DNA of 64,000 nt, taken from assembly GCA_902582165.1 (NCBI GenBank), contig CACHQZ010000001.1, positions 186,001-250,000 of the forward strand, given 5' to 3'. The notes under the pieces were generated by a model. The model did no database searches. It saw nothing but the letters and a program-made list of their open reading frames with translations, and was not told the origin of the DNA. The position numbers were made by a program, and so were the translations under genes. Source of the stretch: an uncultured Pelagibacteraceae bacterium (lineage in GTDB: Bacteria > Pseudomonadota > Alphaproteobacteria > Pelagibacterales > Pelagibacteraceae). This document shows positions 43,370 to 53,131 of the stretch, in pieces; within the stretch, counting starts at the first letter, position 1; every line of letters starts with the position of its first letter.

Positions 43370-44704
43370 ATGACAAAAGAAAAAAAGAACAAACCTTCTA
43401 AAGAACTTCCATTAGGGTTTGTAGACAGACAAGAAAAAGAATTACTCGTACGTGATTTCATAATTTCTAATATTAAGGAAGTGATGATCAAATACGGTTT
43501 TCAATATCTCGAAACACCAAGTTTTGAGTATTCAGATAGTATTGGCAAATTTTTACCTGACAAAGAAAGACCTGATGAAGCTGTTTTTTCATTTAAGGAT
43601 GAAAATAAATGGTTATCATTAAGATACGATCTTACAGCACCTCTAGCAAGATATGTTGCAAAAAATTATTTAGAAATTCCGAAACCATTTAAAAGATATC
43701 AACTAGGCACTGTTTGGAGAAATGAAAAACCTGGACCAGGCAGATTTAGAGAATTTTTACAATTCGATGCTGATTTTGTTGGCACTAAAAGTTTACAAGC
43801 AGATGCCGAATTATGTGTAATGATTTCAGAAATTCTTGAAAAATGTGGACTTACTAAATCAGAATATATTATTAAAATCTCATCAAGAAAAATTACTGAA
43901 AAATTATTTAAAAAAATAAATATTACAGATAATCAACAAAAGCTTACCACTCTGAGAGCTTTAGATAAAATTGATAGACTTGGCTGGAAAGGGGTAAAAG
44001 AATTATTAGGAGAAGGAAGAAAAGATAAATCAGGCGATTTCACAAAAGGTGCAAATTTAAAGCTTGAGGATATTAAAACAATAGAGGAAACACTTAATAA
44101 GAATTCACCTGAAACAGAAGATTTAGTTGAGATACTGAAAATTTTTAAGGATTATAATTTTAATAATTTTGTATTCGATCCATCAGTTATCCGAGGATTA
44201 GAATATTACACAGGTGCAATTTTTGAAGTGAACTTAAAATTTGATGTAACAAATAATAAAGGGCAAGTGATCCAATTTGGATCTATAGGAGGGGGTGGAA
44301 GATACGATAATTTAGTAAATAATTTTGGTAATTATGATGCTCCTGCTACGGGGATATCAATTGGTTTAGATCGTTTAGTTTATGCTTTGATGCAAAAAAA
44401 AGAATTAAACGTAAAACAATCTAAACCAGTAGTAATTTGTGTTTTCGATAAAAAATCAATGAAAGATTATATAAATGTTCAAACATCATTAAGAAATGCA
44501 GGTGTCAGCACCGAAATTTATCCTGGAGAAAGTAAACTAAAAAAACAAATGGAGTATGCAAACAAAATAAAATCCCCAGCTGTTATTTTATATGGCGAGA
44601 ATGAAATTAAATTAGGGAAGCCAACTTTAAGAAACCTAAGTTCAGGTGAAGAAAAATCAATTGAAATAAAAGAATTAATTAATGAAATCAAAAAAATTAT
44701 CTGA
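43370..44704 (+). CDS. hisS: histidyl-tRNA synthetase
   Basis: A 444-residue class II synthetase. The track's 43304 start lies inside the tRNA, so I use the ATG at 43370 (MTKEKK). Motif 2 and active-site strands appear as LRYDLTAPLARYVA, KRYQLGTVWRNEKPGPGRFREFLQFD and RGLEYYTGAIFE (HisA motif), then GGGGRYDNLV, and a C-terminal anticodon-binding domain. Only 4 bases separate it from tRNA-His, so 3' processing of the tRNA would leave a nearly leaderless message. It overlaps hisZ by 23 bases. Confidence 0.95.
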   Translation: MTKEKKNKPSKELPLGFVDRQEKELLVRDFIISNIKEVMIKYGFQYLETPSFEYSDSIGKFLPDKERPDEAVFSFKDENKWLSLRYDLTAPLARYVAKNYLEIPKPFKRYQLGTVWRNEKPGPGRFREFLQFDADFVGTKSLQADAELCVMISEILEKCGLTKSEYIIKISSRKITEKLFKKINITDNQQKLTTLRALDKIDRLGWKGVKELLGEGRKDKSGDFTKGANLKLEDIKTIEETLNKNSPETEDLVEILKIFKDYNFNNFVFDPSVIRGLEYYTGAIFEVNLKFDVTNNKGQVIQFGSIGGGGRYDNLVNNFGNYDAPATGISIGLDRLVYALMQKKELNVKQSKPVVICVFDKKSMKDYINVQTSLRNAGVSTEIYPGESKLKKQMEYANKIKSPAVILYGENEIKLGKPTLRNLSSGEEKSIEIKELINEIKKII

Positions 44705-45719
44705 GGCAATAATTAAAACCTTTAAGAGCAATGGTTTTGTTTTATCAGAACCTGATATTCTTTTAGACTCAGATTATATCATTGAAAGGTCAGGTGAAAA
44801 ATTTAGAAGTTCAATGCTAACTTTTCATAGAGAAGACGGAAAAACAATGTGCCTAAGACCAGACTTAACAGTTGCATCATGTATAAGTTTTTTGCAAAAA
44901 AAATCTTCCTCTAAGATTTATTACTCTGGTCAAGCTTATCGAAGATCAGGAGTTAAAGGTGTAAACTTTATAAATGAGCAATTAGGTATTGAAATTCTAG
45001 GTTCAAAAAACCTTATTAAAGATGATTTTAAAGTAATAAGTACAATTTTAAGTTCTGCAAAAAAAATTAAAATCAAAAAAATTAAAATTAAAGTAGGTGA
45101 CATAAGTTTATTTAAGAGCTTGATTAATGCTCTCGAGATGCCTGAAAGATGGAAGCTAAGATTAATAAGGCATTTTTGGAGACCAAATTATTTTGAAGAG
45201 CTTTTAAAGAGATTAGAAAAAAATACAGACATAGATGCAGTAACTTTTGATACAGATAAAAAAAGATTTTATGAAATGAAAAAATTTGATCAAGATAGAG
45301 TGATTGCTGGAAGATCAATCTCAGAAATTTTAAAAAGATTCGATAAAAAAATTAAAGATCCAAGATCATTCGCAGAGGGAAAAAAAATTGTAAAAATTAT
45401 TAAAAATTTTTTAAAAATTGATTGCAAATTGTCAGAACTAGATGATGAACTGTTCAATTTTGCAAAAAAAAATAACCTTAAAACAAATATATTTAAAAAT
45501 TTTAAATCTATTCAAAATTTAAAAAAACTAAATTACGATATAAATTTTGTTACAAATTTTGGCAGAGATGTTGAGTATTATACTGGAATTGTTTTTGAAG
45601 TATTTTCGGGCACAAAAGAAATTGCTTCAGGCGGTCGTTATGATGATTTATTAAAAAGTTTAGGAGCCAAAAAGAGTATTCCTGCCGTTGGTGCAGCAAT
45701 AAACTTAAAAAATATATGA
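44682..45719 (+). CDS. hisZ: ATP phosphoribosyltransferase regulatory subunit
   Basis: A 345-residue HisRS paralogue without an anticodon domain. Class II features are partly kept (LRPDLTVASCISF, YYSGQAYRRSG, VEYYTGIVFE, GGRYDDLL). HisZ does not charge tRNA; it pairs with the short HisG and confers histidine feedback control. It overlaps hisS and hisG (4 bases), keeping enzyme, paralogue and catalytic partner in one unit. Confidence 0.92.
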   Translation: MKSKKLSEAIIKTFKSNGFVLSEPDILLDSDYIIERSGEKFRSSMLTFHREDGKTMCLRPDLTVASCISFLQKKSSSKIYYSGQAYRRSGVKGVNFINEQLGIEILGSKNLIKDDFKVISTILSSAKKIKIKKIKIKVGDISLFKSLINALEMPERWKLRLIRHFWRPNYFEELLKRLEKNTDIDAVTFDTDKKRFYEMKKFDQDRVIAGRSISEILKRFDKKIKDPRSFAEGKKIVKIIKNFLKIDCKLSELDDELFNFAKKNNLKTNIFKNFKSIQNLKKLNYDINFVTNFGRDVEYYTGIVFEVFSGTKEIASGGRYDDLLKSLGAKKSIPAVGAAINLKNI

Positions 45720-46396
45720 AAAATTTGATTACTATAGGTTTGCCAAGTAAAGGGCGATTAAAAGAAAAATCAATATCATTTTTTAATGACAGAGGATTAA
45801 AAATTATACAAAATGAAAAAGAAAGAAATTATTTTGGAACTATAGAAAATAAACCTGACGTTAAAATTATATTTTTACATGCTAAAGAAATTATTCAAAG
45901 ATTAGCAGACGGAACACTAGATATCGGTGTATCTGGTCTGGATCTTTTGAAAGAGTCGAACATAAATTTACAAAATAAAATAAATATTCAAAAAAAACTT
46001 AATTATGGAAATGCGAAATTAGTGATTGCTGTGCCAGATGACTGGATAGATGTGCAGACAATTGCTGATCTTGAAGAAATATCATTTGATATAAGATCAA
46101 AAAGAAATACTAGGTTGAGAGTAGCTACTAAATATCCAAATTTAACTAATGATTTTTTGATTTCAAAAGGAGTTACCCAATACAAATTAATATCTAGTCT
46201 TGGTGCTACAGAAACATATCCTTTTATAGGCTCATCAGAAATAATTACTGATATTACCTCTACGGGTAAAACTTTGGCTGATAACAATTTAAGAGTTCTT
46301 AAAGATGGTTTGATACTAAGCTCTAATGCATGTTTGTTTATTGCAAAAAAAAAGGCTGCAAAAGTGCAGCCTTTTTTGAAATCTCTGGGTAGGTGA
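45716..46396 (+). CDS. hisG: ATP phosphoribosyltransferase catalytic subunit, short form
   Basis: A 226-residue HisG lacking the C-terminal regulatory domain, as expected when HisZ is present. It has GLPSKGRL at the start, GVSGLDLL near residue 72, and the PRPP loop DITSTGKTL near 182. It catalyses the first step of histidine synthesis. An intrinsic terminator hairpin lies inside the last codons, 19 bases before the stop. Confidence 0.94.
   Translation: MKNLITIGLPSKGRLKEKSISFFNDRGLKIIQNEKERNYFGTIENKPDVKIIFLHAKEIIQRLADGTLDIGVSGLDLLKESNINLQNKINIQKKLNYGNAKLVIAVPDDWIDVQTIADLEEISFDIRSKRNTRLRVATKYPNLTNDFLISKGVTQYKLISSLGATETYPFIGSSEIITDITSTGKTLADNNLRVLKDGLILSSNACLFIAKKKAAKVQPFLKSLGR
46354..46377 (+). 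terminator. intrinsic terminator within the 3' end of hisG
   Basis: GGCTGCA-AAAG-TGCAGCC, a perfect 7-bp stem, preceded by nine A and followed by six T. It is read as coding sequence (KKAAKVQPF), so the hisG message would end before or at the stop region unless transcription continues past it. Confidence 0.8.
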
Positions 46397-46453
46397 AGTT
46401 ACATTCTCATACTGGTTGTCATTAAGTCTTATATTATCTAGTCTTTTTAATTT

Positions 46454-46472
46454 TTGTTCATCAAAGTTCATC
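46454..46472 (+). repeat. left GTTCATC repeat flanking the RM cassette
   Basis: TTGTTCATCAAAGTTCATC: two copies of GTTCATC spaced 10 bases. The right flank (50109-50144) has the same sequence with one extra A and a third copy, in the same orientation. Confidence 0.6.
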
Positions 46473-46485
46473 TAATTTACATCTC

Positions 46486-46507
46486 AATTCAAAAGGAATT
46501 CAAAAGG
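46486..46507 (+). repeat. 11-bp perfect tandem repeat
   Basis: AATTCAAAAGG occurs twice in direct succession, 29 bases before the first methyltransferase. About one helical turn long, it could be a phased protein-binding site. Confidence 0.6.
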
Positions 46508-46535
46508 TAAATTTTAGTGATATATATTACCTTTT
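46502..46535 (+). promoter_or_regulatory. inverted repeat abutting the methyltransferase start
   Basis: AAAAGGTAA and TTACCTTTT are perfect 9-bp inverted repeats separated by 16 bases; the right arm ends at the base before the ATG. It may be an operator or, in RNA, a hairpin over the start region. No Shine-Dalgarno sequence is seen. Confidence 0.5.
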
Positions 46536-47552
46536 ATGAGATTCATTGGTTCTAAAAGATTACTTCTTAAAAACATAGAGTATGTAATTAATCAAAATAT
46601 TAAAGATAATGAAAACATTAATACATTTTGTGATATTTTTTCAGGGACCACAGTAGTTTCACAATACTTTAAAAATAAATATAAGATAATTTCAAATGAT
46701 TTGTTATATTTTTCTTTCTGTCTTCAAAAATCTTATCTTGAAATAAATAAAAAACCCAAATTTAAGAATTTAAATTTAGATACTGAAATTGAAGAATATT
46801 TAAATCAATCTAATCAACTAAAGGAAGGTTTCATCTATAAAAATTATTCTCCTGGCGGCAAAGAAAAAAGGAAGTATTTATCTGAAGAAAATGCAAAAAA
46901 AATTGATAATTTAAGATCTAAATTTAATAAGTGGTTAAAAGAAGATAAAATTGATAAAAATGAATATTACTATCTTGTATCACTGGTTGTTGAGGCAACT
47001 CCTTTCGTTTCAAATATTGCTGGTACATACGGTGCATATTTAAAGAACTGGGATAAAAGAAGTTTTAAGAAACTTGAATTAAATCCTTTGAATATTGTTA
47101 ATAATAATATGAACAACAAAAGTTATAATGAAGACTGTAATAATCTTATTAAGAGAATTGAGGGAGATATCATCTATTTAGACCCTCCCTATAATAGTAG
47201 ACAATATCTTCCAAATTATCATTTGTTAGAAACAATTGCAAAATATGATGATCCTAAAATAAAGGGTAAAACAGGTATAAGAGAATATGAAAATCAAAAA
47301 TCAAATTTTTGTAATAAATCCTATGCAGAAGATGCTTTGGAAAGTTTGATAAAAAATTCGAATTTTAGATATATTTTACTAAGTTATAATTCTGAAGGAA
47401 TAATCAGTGAAAGAAAGTTAGAAAAATTACTTAAGTCGTACTCTAATAAACTTTTTAAAAAATATAGATTTGATTACAGAAGATACAAAAAGGATAAAAA
47501 AACAAAAAAAGATAAACTGTATGAATTAATTCATATAATAGATAAGGACTAA
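46536..47552 (+). CDS. D12-class adenine-specific DNA methyltransferase
   Basis: A 338-residue DNA methyltransferase of the MethyltransfD12 type. It has the N-terminal RFIGSKRLLL (motif X), SAM-binding DIFSGTT at 33-39 (motif I), the NDLLYFSF acidic motif II and the catalytic YLDPPYNSRQY at 216-219 (motif IV). The DPPY and order of motifs indicate N6-adenine methylation. The gene begins the restriction-modification cassette and overlaps the second methyltransferase by one base. Likely horizontally gained, as neighbours on both sides are housekeeping. Confidence 0.9.
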   Translation: MRFIGSKRLLLKNIEYVINQNIKDNENINTFCDIFSGTTVVSQYFKNKYKIISNDLLYFSFCLQKSYLEINKKPKFKNLNLDTEIEEYLNQSNQLKEGFIYKNYSPGGKEKRKYLSEENAKKIDNLRSKFNKWLKEDKIDKNEYYYLVSLVVEATPFVSNIAGTYGAYLKNWDKRSFKKLELNPLNIVNNNMNNKSYNEDCNNLIKRIEGDIIYLDPPYNSRQYLPNYHLLETIAKYDDPKIKGKTGIREYENQKSNFCNKSYAEDALESLIKNSNFRYILLSYNSEGIISERKLEKLLKSYSNKLFKKYRFDYRRYKKDKKTKKDKLYELIHIIDKD

Positions 47553-48679
47553 TGGAAATAATCGATAAAAATAAACTCAATAATTTATTAGATAAAAAAT
47601 TATCTAAAAATGATATTGAAGAACTAAGCAAAGAAATAATAAAAAAAGTTAAAGAACTAAAAAAAAGAGAGAAAAATAAAAAAAGAAAAGAGCAATTAGA
47701 TCTTCTTGAGAAAAAATTTGATTTAAAAATTCTAAATAAAGAACAAATTAGTAAAATACCAAATTGGATAAAGAAAAACCTTAAAGATTGCAAAGTAATT
47801 GGAAGTTCAAAAAAAGTAATATTGACTAAAAATGGTCAAAAATTTCATCTCGATAACAAACTTAACGACCTAGCAGGAAATGAGTGGAGTTATTTTTTAA
47901 GATCTGTAATTAATACAAGATACTCCACTTCAGGCGAAGAGGGTTATGCACACCATGTAAGAAAAATTCACCCTTCTCCAAAACCACCTCAATTAATGAG
48001 AGACATAATTAAATTTTTTACTAAAGAGAATGAATATATTTTGGATTATTTTATGGGAGTAGGTGGCACTTTAATTGGAGCGTCTTTATCAAAAAGAAAT
48101 GCACTAGGAATTGATTTAAGTTCAAAATATATAACCGCATACAAAAAAGCATGTAAAGAACTTAAACTTAAGGAACAATCGACAATCAAGGGAGATTGTT
48201 TAGATATACTTAAAGATAAAAACCTTATCGAAAAATATCTTAAAAATAAAAAATTTTCACTTATAGCAATTGATCCTCCCTATGGAGATATGATGAGCAG
48301 AGAAAAAACAGGAGAAGCGATAAAGAAAAATCAATCAACCGATGCAACACCTTTTACAAAGAATAGAAGCGATCTAGGAAATATGGATTGGAAAAGTTTT
48401 AAAGAAAAATTTCTAGAGTCTATACATTTGTCTATACCTTTTTTAAAAGATAGAGGTCATTATGTAGTCTTCATAAAAGACCTACAACCAAAAGAGGGTC
48501 AAACTAACTTATTACATTCTGATCTAATTGAGGAAATGAACAAAATCGAAGGTCTTAACTATATTGGAATGAAAATTTGGGCAGATGAGTCTATAAATTT
48601 ATACCCATACGGTTATCCTCATAGTTTTGTCTCCAACCAACTTCATCAATATATTATGTTTTTTAGAAAAAAAAATTAA
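47552..48679 (+). CDS. second DNA methyltransferase (DPPY, N6-adenine or N4-cytosine)
   Basis: A 375-residue protein: a lysine-rich, coiled-coil-prone N-terminal 90 residues, then YFMGVGGTLIGAS (motif I, 167-172 core) with GIDLSSKYI (motif II) and IDPPYGDMMSR (motif IV, 241-244). The stretch HPSPKPPQLMRDIIKFFTKENEYILDYF before motif I resembles N6/N4 methylase families. DPPY favours adenine. It is unlike the first methyltransferase, suggesting each protects one strand of an asymmetric site. It overlaps the convergent nuclease by 17 bases. Confidence 0.88.
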   Translation: MEIIDKNKLNNLLDKKLSKNDIEELSKEIIKKVKELKKREKNKKRKEQLDLLEKKFDLKILNKEQISKIPNWIKKNLKDCKVIGSSKKVILTKNGQKFHLDNKLNDLAGNEWSYFLRSVINTRYSTSGEEGYAHHVRKIHPSPKPPQLMRDIIKFFTKENEYILDYFMGVGGTLIGASLSKRNALGIDLSSKYITAYKKACKELKLKEQSTIKGDCLDILKDKNLIEKYLKNKKFSLIAIDPPYGDMMSREKTGEAIKKNQSTDATPFTKNRSDLGNMDWKSFKEKFLESIHLSIPFLKDRGHYVVFIKDLQPKEGQTNLLHSDLIEEMNKIEGLNYIGMKIWADESINLYPYGYPHSFVSNQLHQYIMFFRKKN

Positions 48680-50030
48680 TTTTATCTCTAAAGATTAAAT
48701 TATAATTTTTATCTAGTTGAAATTCAATTTTGTCTATATTTTTCTTCTTACCACCATTTATTATAAGACTTCTTTTATATTTATATTCAGGATAGTATTT
48801 TTTTAAAAATCTATTTTCAAATAAGTCAAAATGTTTAATTTCTTCTAAACCTTTGTCTACAGAATCAAACTTCTTACCTTCAAATTGATGAATTATTTTA
48901 TTTTTATCATCTCTTATTACTAGATCAGGTATTTTTCCTCCATCTGCTGAAAATTTCTTATCAATTTTTAATTCATTATTACTAATGTCATAAAAATAAC
49001 TTTTTTCACAACCACCATGGTTATCAAAAATTGTAATTAAATCATTATTTTCTAAAATCACTTGCGCAAGAATTGTTGCTACTTTTTCTTTGTCTTTTTC
49101 ATATTCCCAATAATCAAAATTAAAGTTTGATTTTGGTAAATTACAACCATCTAATTCAAAATTAATATAATTAGCAAGATTTACAAACTTGTTTGTGCCT
49201 ATCTTATTTTGAAGGACCTGATGATTTGTAATAAGAATTTTTTTTGTCCAACCAAGACTTCTAATCACTTTTGCAATAAGAGGTATTTGACCCATATTAG
49301 GATCATGACCAATCCTACCTGTATAGTTTTTGTTAGTTTTATTTGGATTAGCGAGTAAAGAAGAAATTTTAATTACATCATTTTCTTTTTTTATTTTTAT
49401 TGGGGTGTCATTTTTTCTAGTATTTGTATCTGCAATTTCATTTTTTAATTTAATAAACTCTTCTAAAGTTTCAAATTTTTTAAATTTTGAACTTTTTTTT
49501 CCCCAGAATTCAATCCCACATTCAAGATGATATAGAGATCTATTGATAAAATTGACTGATTTGTGATCTTCCTCCGCTTGTTCATGAGAAAAAAACATAA
49601 TAGGTTTTGTTTCTGCTTTATATTTTTGAATATAGTAATTTAATGTATTAAATTTACTAGATCTTTGACCCATTGCTGTATTTCTTGAGTCGTAAGAATT
49701 TGTTTTAGTTTCTTCAATTGCGTATACACAGTTTTTTAATATTTGTTCTGGTTTGGGTTCTTTTTCTTGAAGGAAAACTAAGAAGTCGACAAAACTTGAT
49801 CTACTCGAAATTAATCTAATAAAAATATTTTGTATCTTGTCAGATCTAACTTTAGAAATTTTAAATGCATGTAAGAATTTATTCTTCTCAATTAGTGGTT
49901 CTATTTTAAATTTTTCAATTTTTATATTCAGATTTTTAATTAAACTTGTTTTTTCTATAATTTTTTCTATGACCGCTTTTTTTGGTCTTTCTTCGGTTAG
50001 AATCCACAAGTTTTTATTGCTTTGTACCAC
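48663..50030 (-). CDS. putative restriction endonuclease with two PD-(D/E)xK-like sites
   Basis: A 455-residue protein not matched to a named family. Two nuclease-like motifs are visible: AIEETKTNSYDSRNTAMGQR (Glu107-x-Lys109) in the N-terminal half, and a clearer IPDLVIRD...IIHQFEGKK (Asp369, Glu384-x-Lys386) in the C-terminal half. No helicase or methylase domain is present. It faces the two methyltransferases, so a restriction role is strongly suggested by context. The minus-strand start at 50030 is preceded by a 188-base gap holding palindromes. Confidence 0.75.
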   Translation of the reverse strand: MVQSNKNLWILTEERPKKAVIEKIIEKTSLIKNLNIKIEKFKIEPLIEKNKFLHAFKISKVRSDKIQNIFIRLISSRSSFVDFLVFLQEKEPKPEQILKNCVYAIEETKTNSYDSRNTAMGQRSSKFNTLNYYIQKYKAETKPIMFFSHEQAEEDHKSVNFINRSLYHLECGIEFWGKKSSKFKKFETLEEFIKLKNEIADTNTRKNDTPIKIKKENDVIKISSLLANPNKTNKNYTGRIGHDPNMGQIPLIAKVIRSLGWTKKILITNHQVLQNKIGTNKFVNLANYINFELDGCNLPKSNFNFDYWEYEKDKEKVATILAQVILENNDLITIFDNHGGCEKSYFYDISNNELKIDKKFSADGGKIPDLVIRDDKNKIIHQFEGKKFDSVDKGLEEIKHFDLFENRFLKKYYPEYKYKRSLIINGGKKKNIDKIEFQLDKNYNLIFRDKINFFF

Positions 50031-50072
50031 AATAAAATTTTAGCAGATGGTCGTGTATAATCCAATAAAACC

Positions 50073-50098
50073 GTTATACGTGCAAATGCAAGTATAAC
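50073..50098. promoter_or_regulatory. 26-bp interrupted palindrome upstream of the putative nuclease
   Basis: GTTATAC and GTATAAC are perfect inverted arms; inside them TGCA and TGCA also pair with one mismatch each side. It lies 43 bases before the nuclease start on its promoter side, so it may be a repressor site. Confidence 0.45.
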
Positions 50099-50108
50099 AT
50101 TTGATCAA

Positions 50109-50144
50109 TTGTTCATCAAAAGTTCATCAAAATGTTCATCAAAC
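50109..50144 (+). repeat. right GTTCATC repeat flanking the RM cassette
   Basis: Three direct copies of GTTCATCAAA spaced 11-12 bases. The first 20 bases match the left-flank repeat at 46454 apart from one inserted A. Confidence 0.65.
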
Positions 50145-50160
50145 TTTTTTTCGTACAAAT

Positions 50161-50192
50161 AAAAAAAAAGGCGAGTAAAAACTCGCCTTTTT
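50161..50192. terminator. groEL terminator (bidirectional)
   Basis: GGCGAGT-AAAA-ACTCGCC, a 7-bp GC-rich stem flanked by nine A on one side and five T on the other. It can end the leftward groESL transcript and insulate the RM cassette. Confidence 0.85.
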
Positions 50193-50218
50193 GAATTCTA
50201 TTGAGTGCTGAATGTGTC

Positions 50219-51895
<1,677 letters not shown>

Positions 51896-52192
51896 TTATT
51901 TTTTACTTTTTGAAATTCCCATTATGTCTGACTCTTTCATAATGCTGTATTCTTTACCGTCAATTTTGACTTCTGTTCCAGACCATTTTCCAAATAATAC
52001 GATATCACCAATTTTTACATCCATTGGTGTAATTTTTCCATCCTCATTTTTGGCTCCTGGCCCAACAGCTACAACTTCTCCTTCTTGCGGTTTTTCCTTA
52101 GCAGTATCTGGTATGATAATTCCGCCAGCAGTTTTTTCCTCACTGTCCAGCACTTTAATAAGCACACGATCGTGCAGAGGTCTAAATTTCAT
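51896..52192 (-). CDS. groS: co-chaperonin GroES (10 kDa)
   Basis: A 98-residue co-chaperonin: [12 protein letters not shown] at the start, the mobile loop [20 protein letters not shown] with the Ile-Ile-Ile GroEL-binding patch, and [15 protein letters not shown]. It has a strong Shine-Dalgarno (AGGAGA). A heat-shock-type promoter is found upstream. Confidence 0.98.
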   Translation of the reverse strand: MKFRPLHDRVLIKVLDSEEKTAGGIIIPDTAKEKPQEGEVVAVGPGAKNEDGKITPMDVKIGDIVLFGKWSGTEVKIDGKEYSIMKESDIMGISKSKK

Positions 52193-52227
52193 ATGTATTT
52201 TCTCCTATAAATTTTTAACTAGTGTTG

Positions 52228-52255
52228 ATATGGTATGTTTTAACTATATTTCAAG
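52228..52255 (-). promoter_or_regulatory. heat-shock sigma (RpoH)-type promoter of groESL
   Basis: On the minus strand CTTGAAA and CCATAT are spaced 15 bases, close to the sigma32 consensus CTTGAAA-N13-16-CCCATNT. It lies 36 bases before the groES ATG. No CIRCE (HrcA) inverted repeat is visible. Confidence 0.65.
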
Positions 52256-52323
52256 AGGCAAAATCATTAAAAAAACCAATATAAACAACATTTATGAGTA
52301 TTTAAAAGGAGAGAATTAGTACA

Positions 52324-53130
52324 TTGAAAGAACTAAACCATTTAGCAGATATATTCGAAAAATATGATACTTTTATAATAGATTTATGGGGAGTAATGCA
52401 TAACGGAGTTACTCTTAATCCCAACGCTATAAAAGCAGTAGACCAATTGAAAAAACATGCAAAAAAAATAGTATTTCTATCTAATGCACCTAGGCCTAGT
52501 TCGAATGTAATTAATTTTCTTTTAAAAATGAAAATGGATAAAAGATATCTTGAAAATGTAATGACTTCAGGCGAGGCAGCAATGCATGCCATAAACCAAA
52601 AAAAATTTGGAAAGACATTTTATCATTTAGGACCAGCTAGAGATGCATCAATATTTGAAAAAGTTAAAGATAATAAAACTGATCTTCAGAGTTGTGATTT
52701 TATTTTATGCACAGGATTATTCGAGAAATACGAAAATGACTTGAACTATTACAAAAAAATTTTATTGAAGCATGTTTCAAAAAAATTAATTTGTACCAAC
52801 CCAGATTTAATAGTTCACAGAGGTAGCATTGAAGAACTATGCGCAGGCTCAGTAGCAAAAGTTTTTGAAGACCTCGGAGGTAAAGTGATTTATTTTGGGA
52901 AACCACATAAAGAAATTTACAATATGTGTTTTGAGTCGAACGAAAAAGTTTTAGCCATCGGTGACAATTTAAAAACAGATATAAAAGGAGCCAATAATTT
53001 AAAAATAGATTCTATTTTTATAACCGAAGGTGTCCACCGTAAAGAGTTCAACAATTTCTCTGAGCTTAACAATCTTATGGGAAAATATAATGTAAAAGCA
53101 AATTTTTTTCAAACAGAATTAAAATGGTAA
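52324..53130 (+). CDS. HAD-superfamily class IIA hydrolase (NagD-like)
   Basis: A 268-residue HAD phosphatase with DLWGVMHNG (the first Asp nucleophile region, DxWGV), SNAPRPSS (Thr/Ser motif II), and AIGDNLKTDIKGANN (motif IV). It matches the alphaproteobacterial HAD family that sits next to ribF and ileS; its substrate is unknown, possibly FMN, nucleotide or sugar phosphate. The start codon is TTG with GGAG about 12 bases before it. The stop is one base before ribF. Confidence 0.88.
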   Translation: MKELNHLADIFEKYDTFIIDLWGVMHNGVTLNPNAIKAVDQLKKHAKKIVFLSNAPRPSSNVINFLLKMKMDKRYLENVMTSGEAAMHAINQKKFGKTFYHLGPARDASIFEKVKDNKTDLQSCDFILCTGLFEKYENDLNYYKKILLKHVSKKLICTNPDLIVHRGSIEELCAGSVAKVFEDLGGKVIYFGKPHKEIYNMCFESNEKVLAIGDNLKTDIKGANNLKIDSIFITEGVHRKEFNNFSELNNLMGKYNVKANFFQTELKW

Positions 53131-53131
53131 A

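Noticed and set aside
47455-47793. 112-residue minus-strand Ser/Leu/Phe-rich ORF
   Set aside because: Antisense to the lysine-rich start of the second methyltransferase; low-complexity composition.
46536-48679. CcrM (GANTC) methyltransferase as partner of GcrA
   Set aside because: Neither methyltransferase resembles CcrM in motif order or length; both belong with the convergent nuclease.
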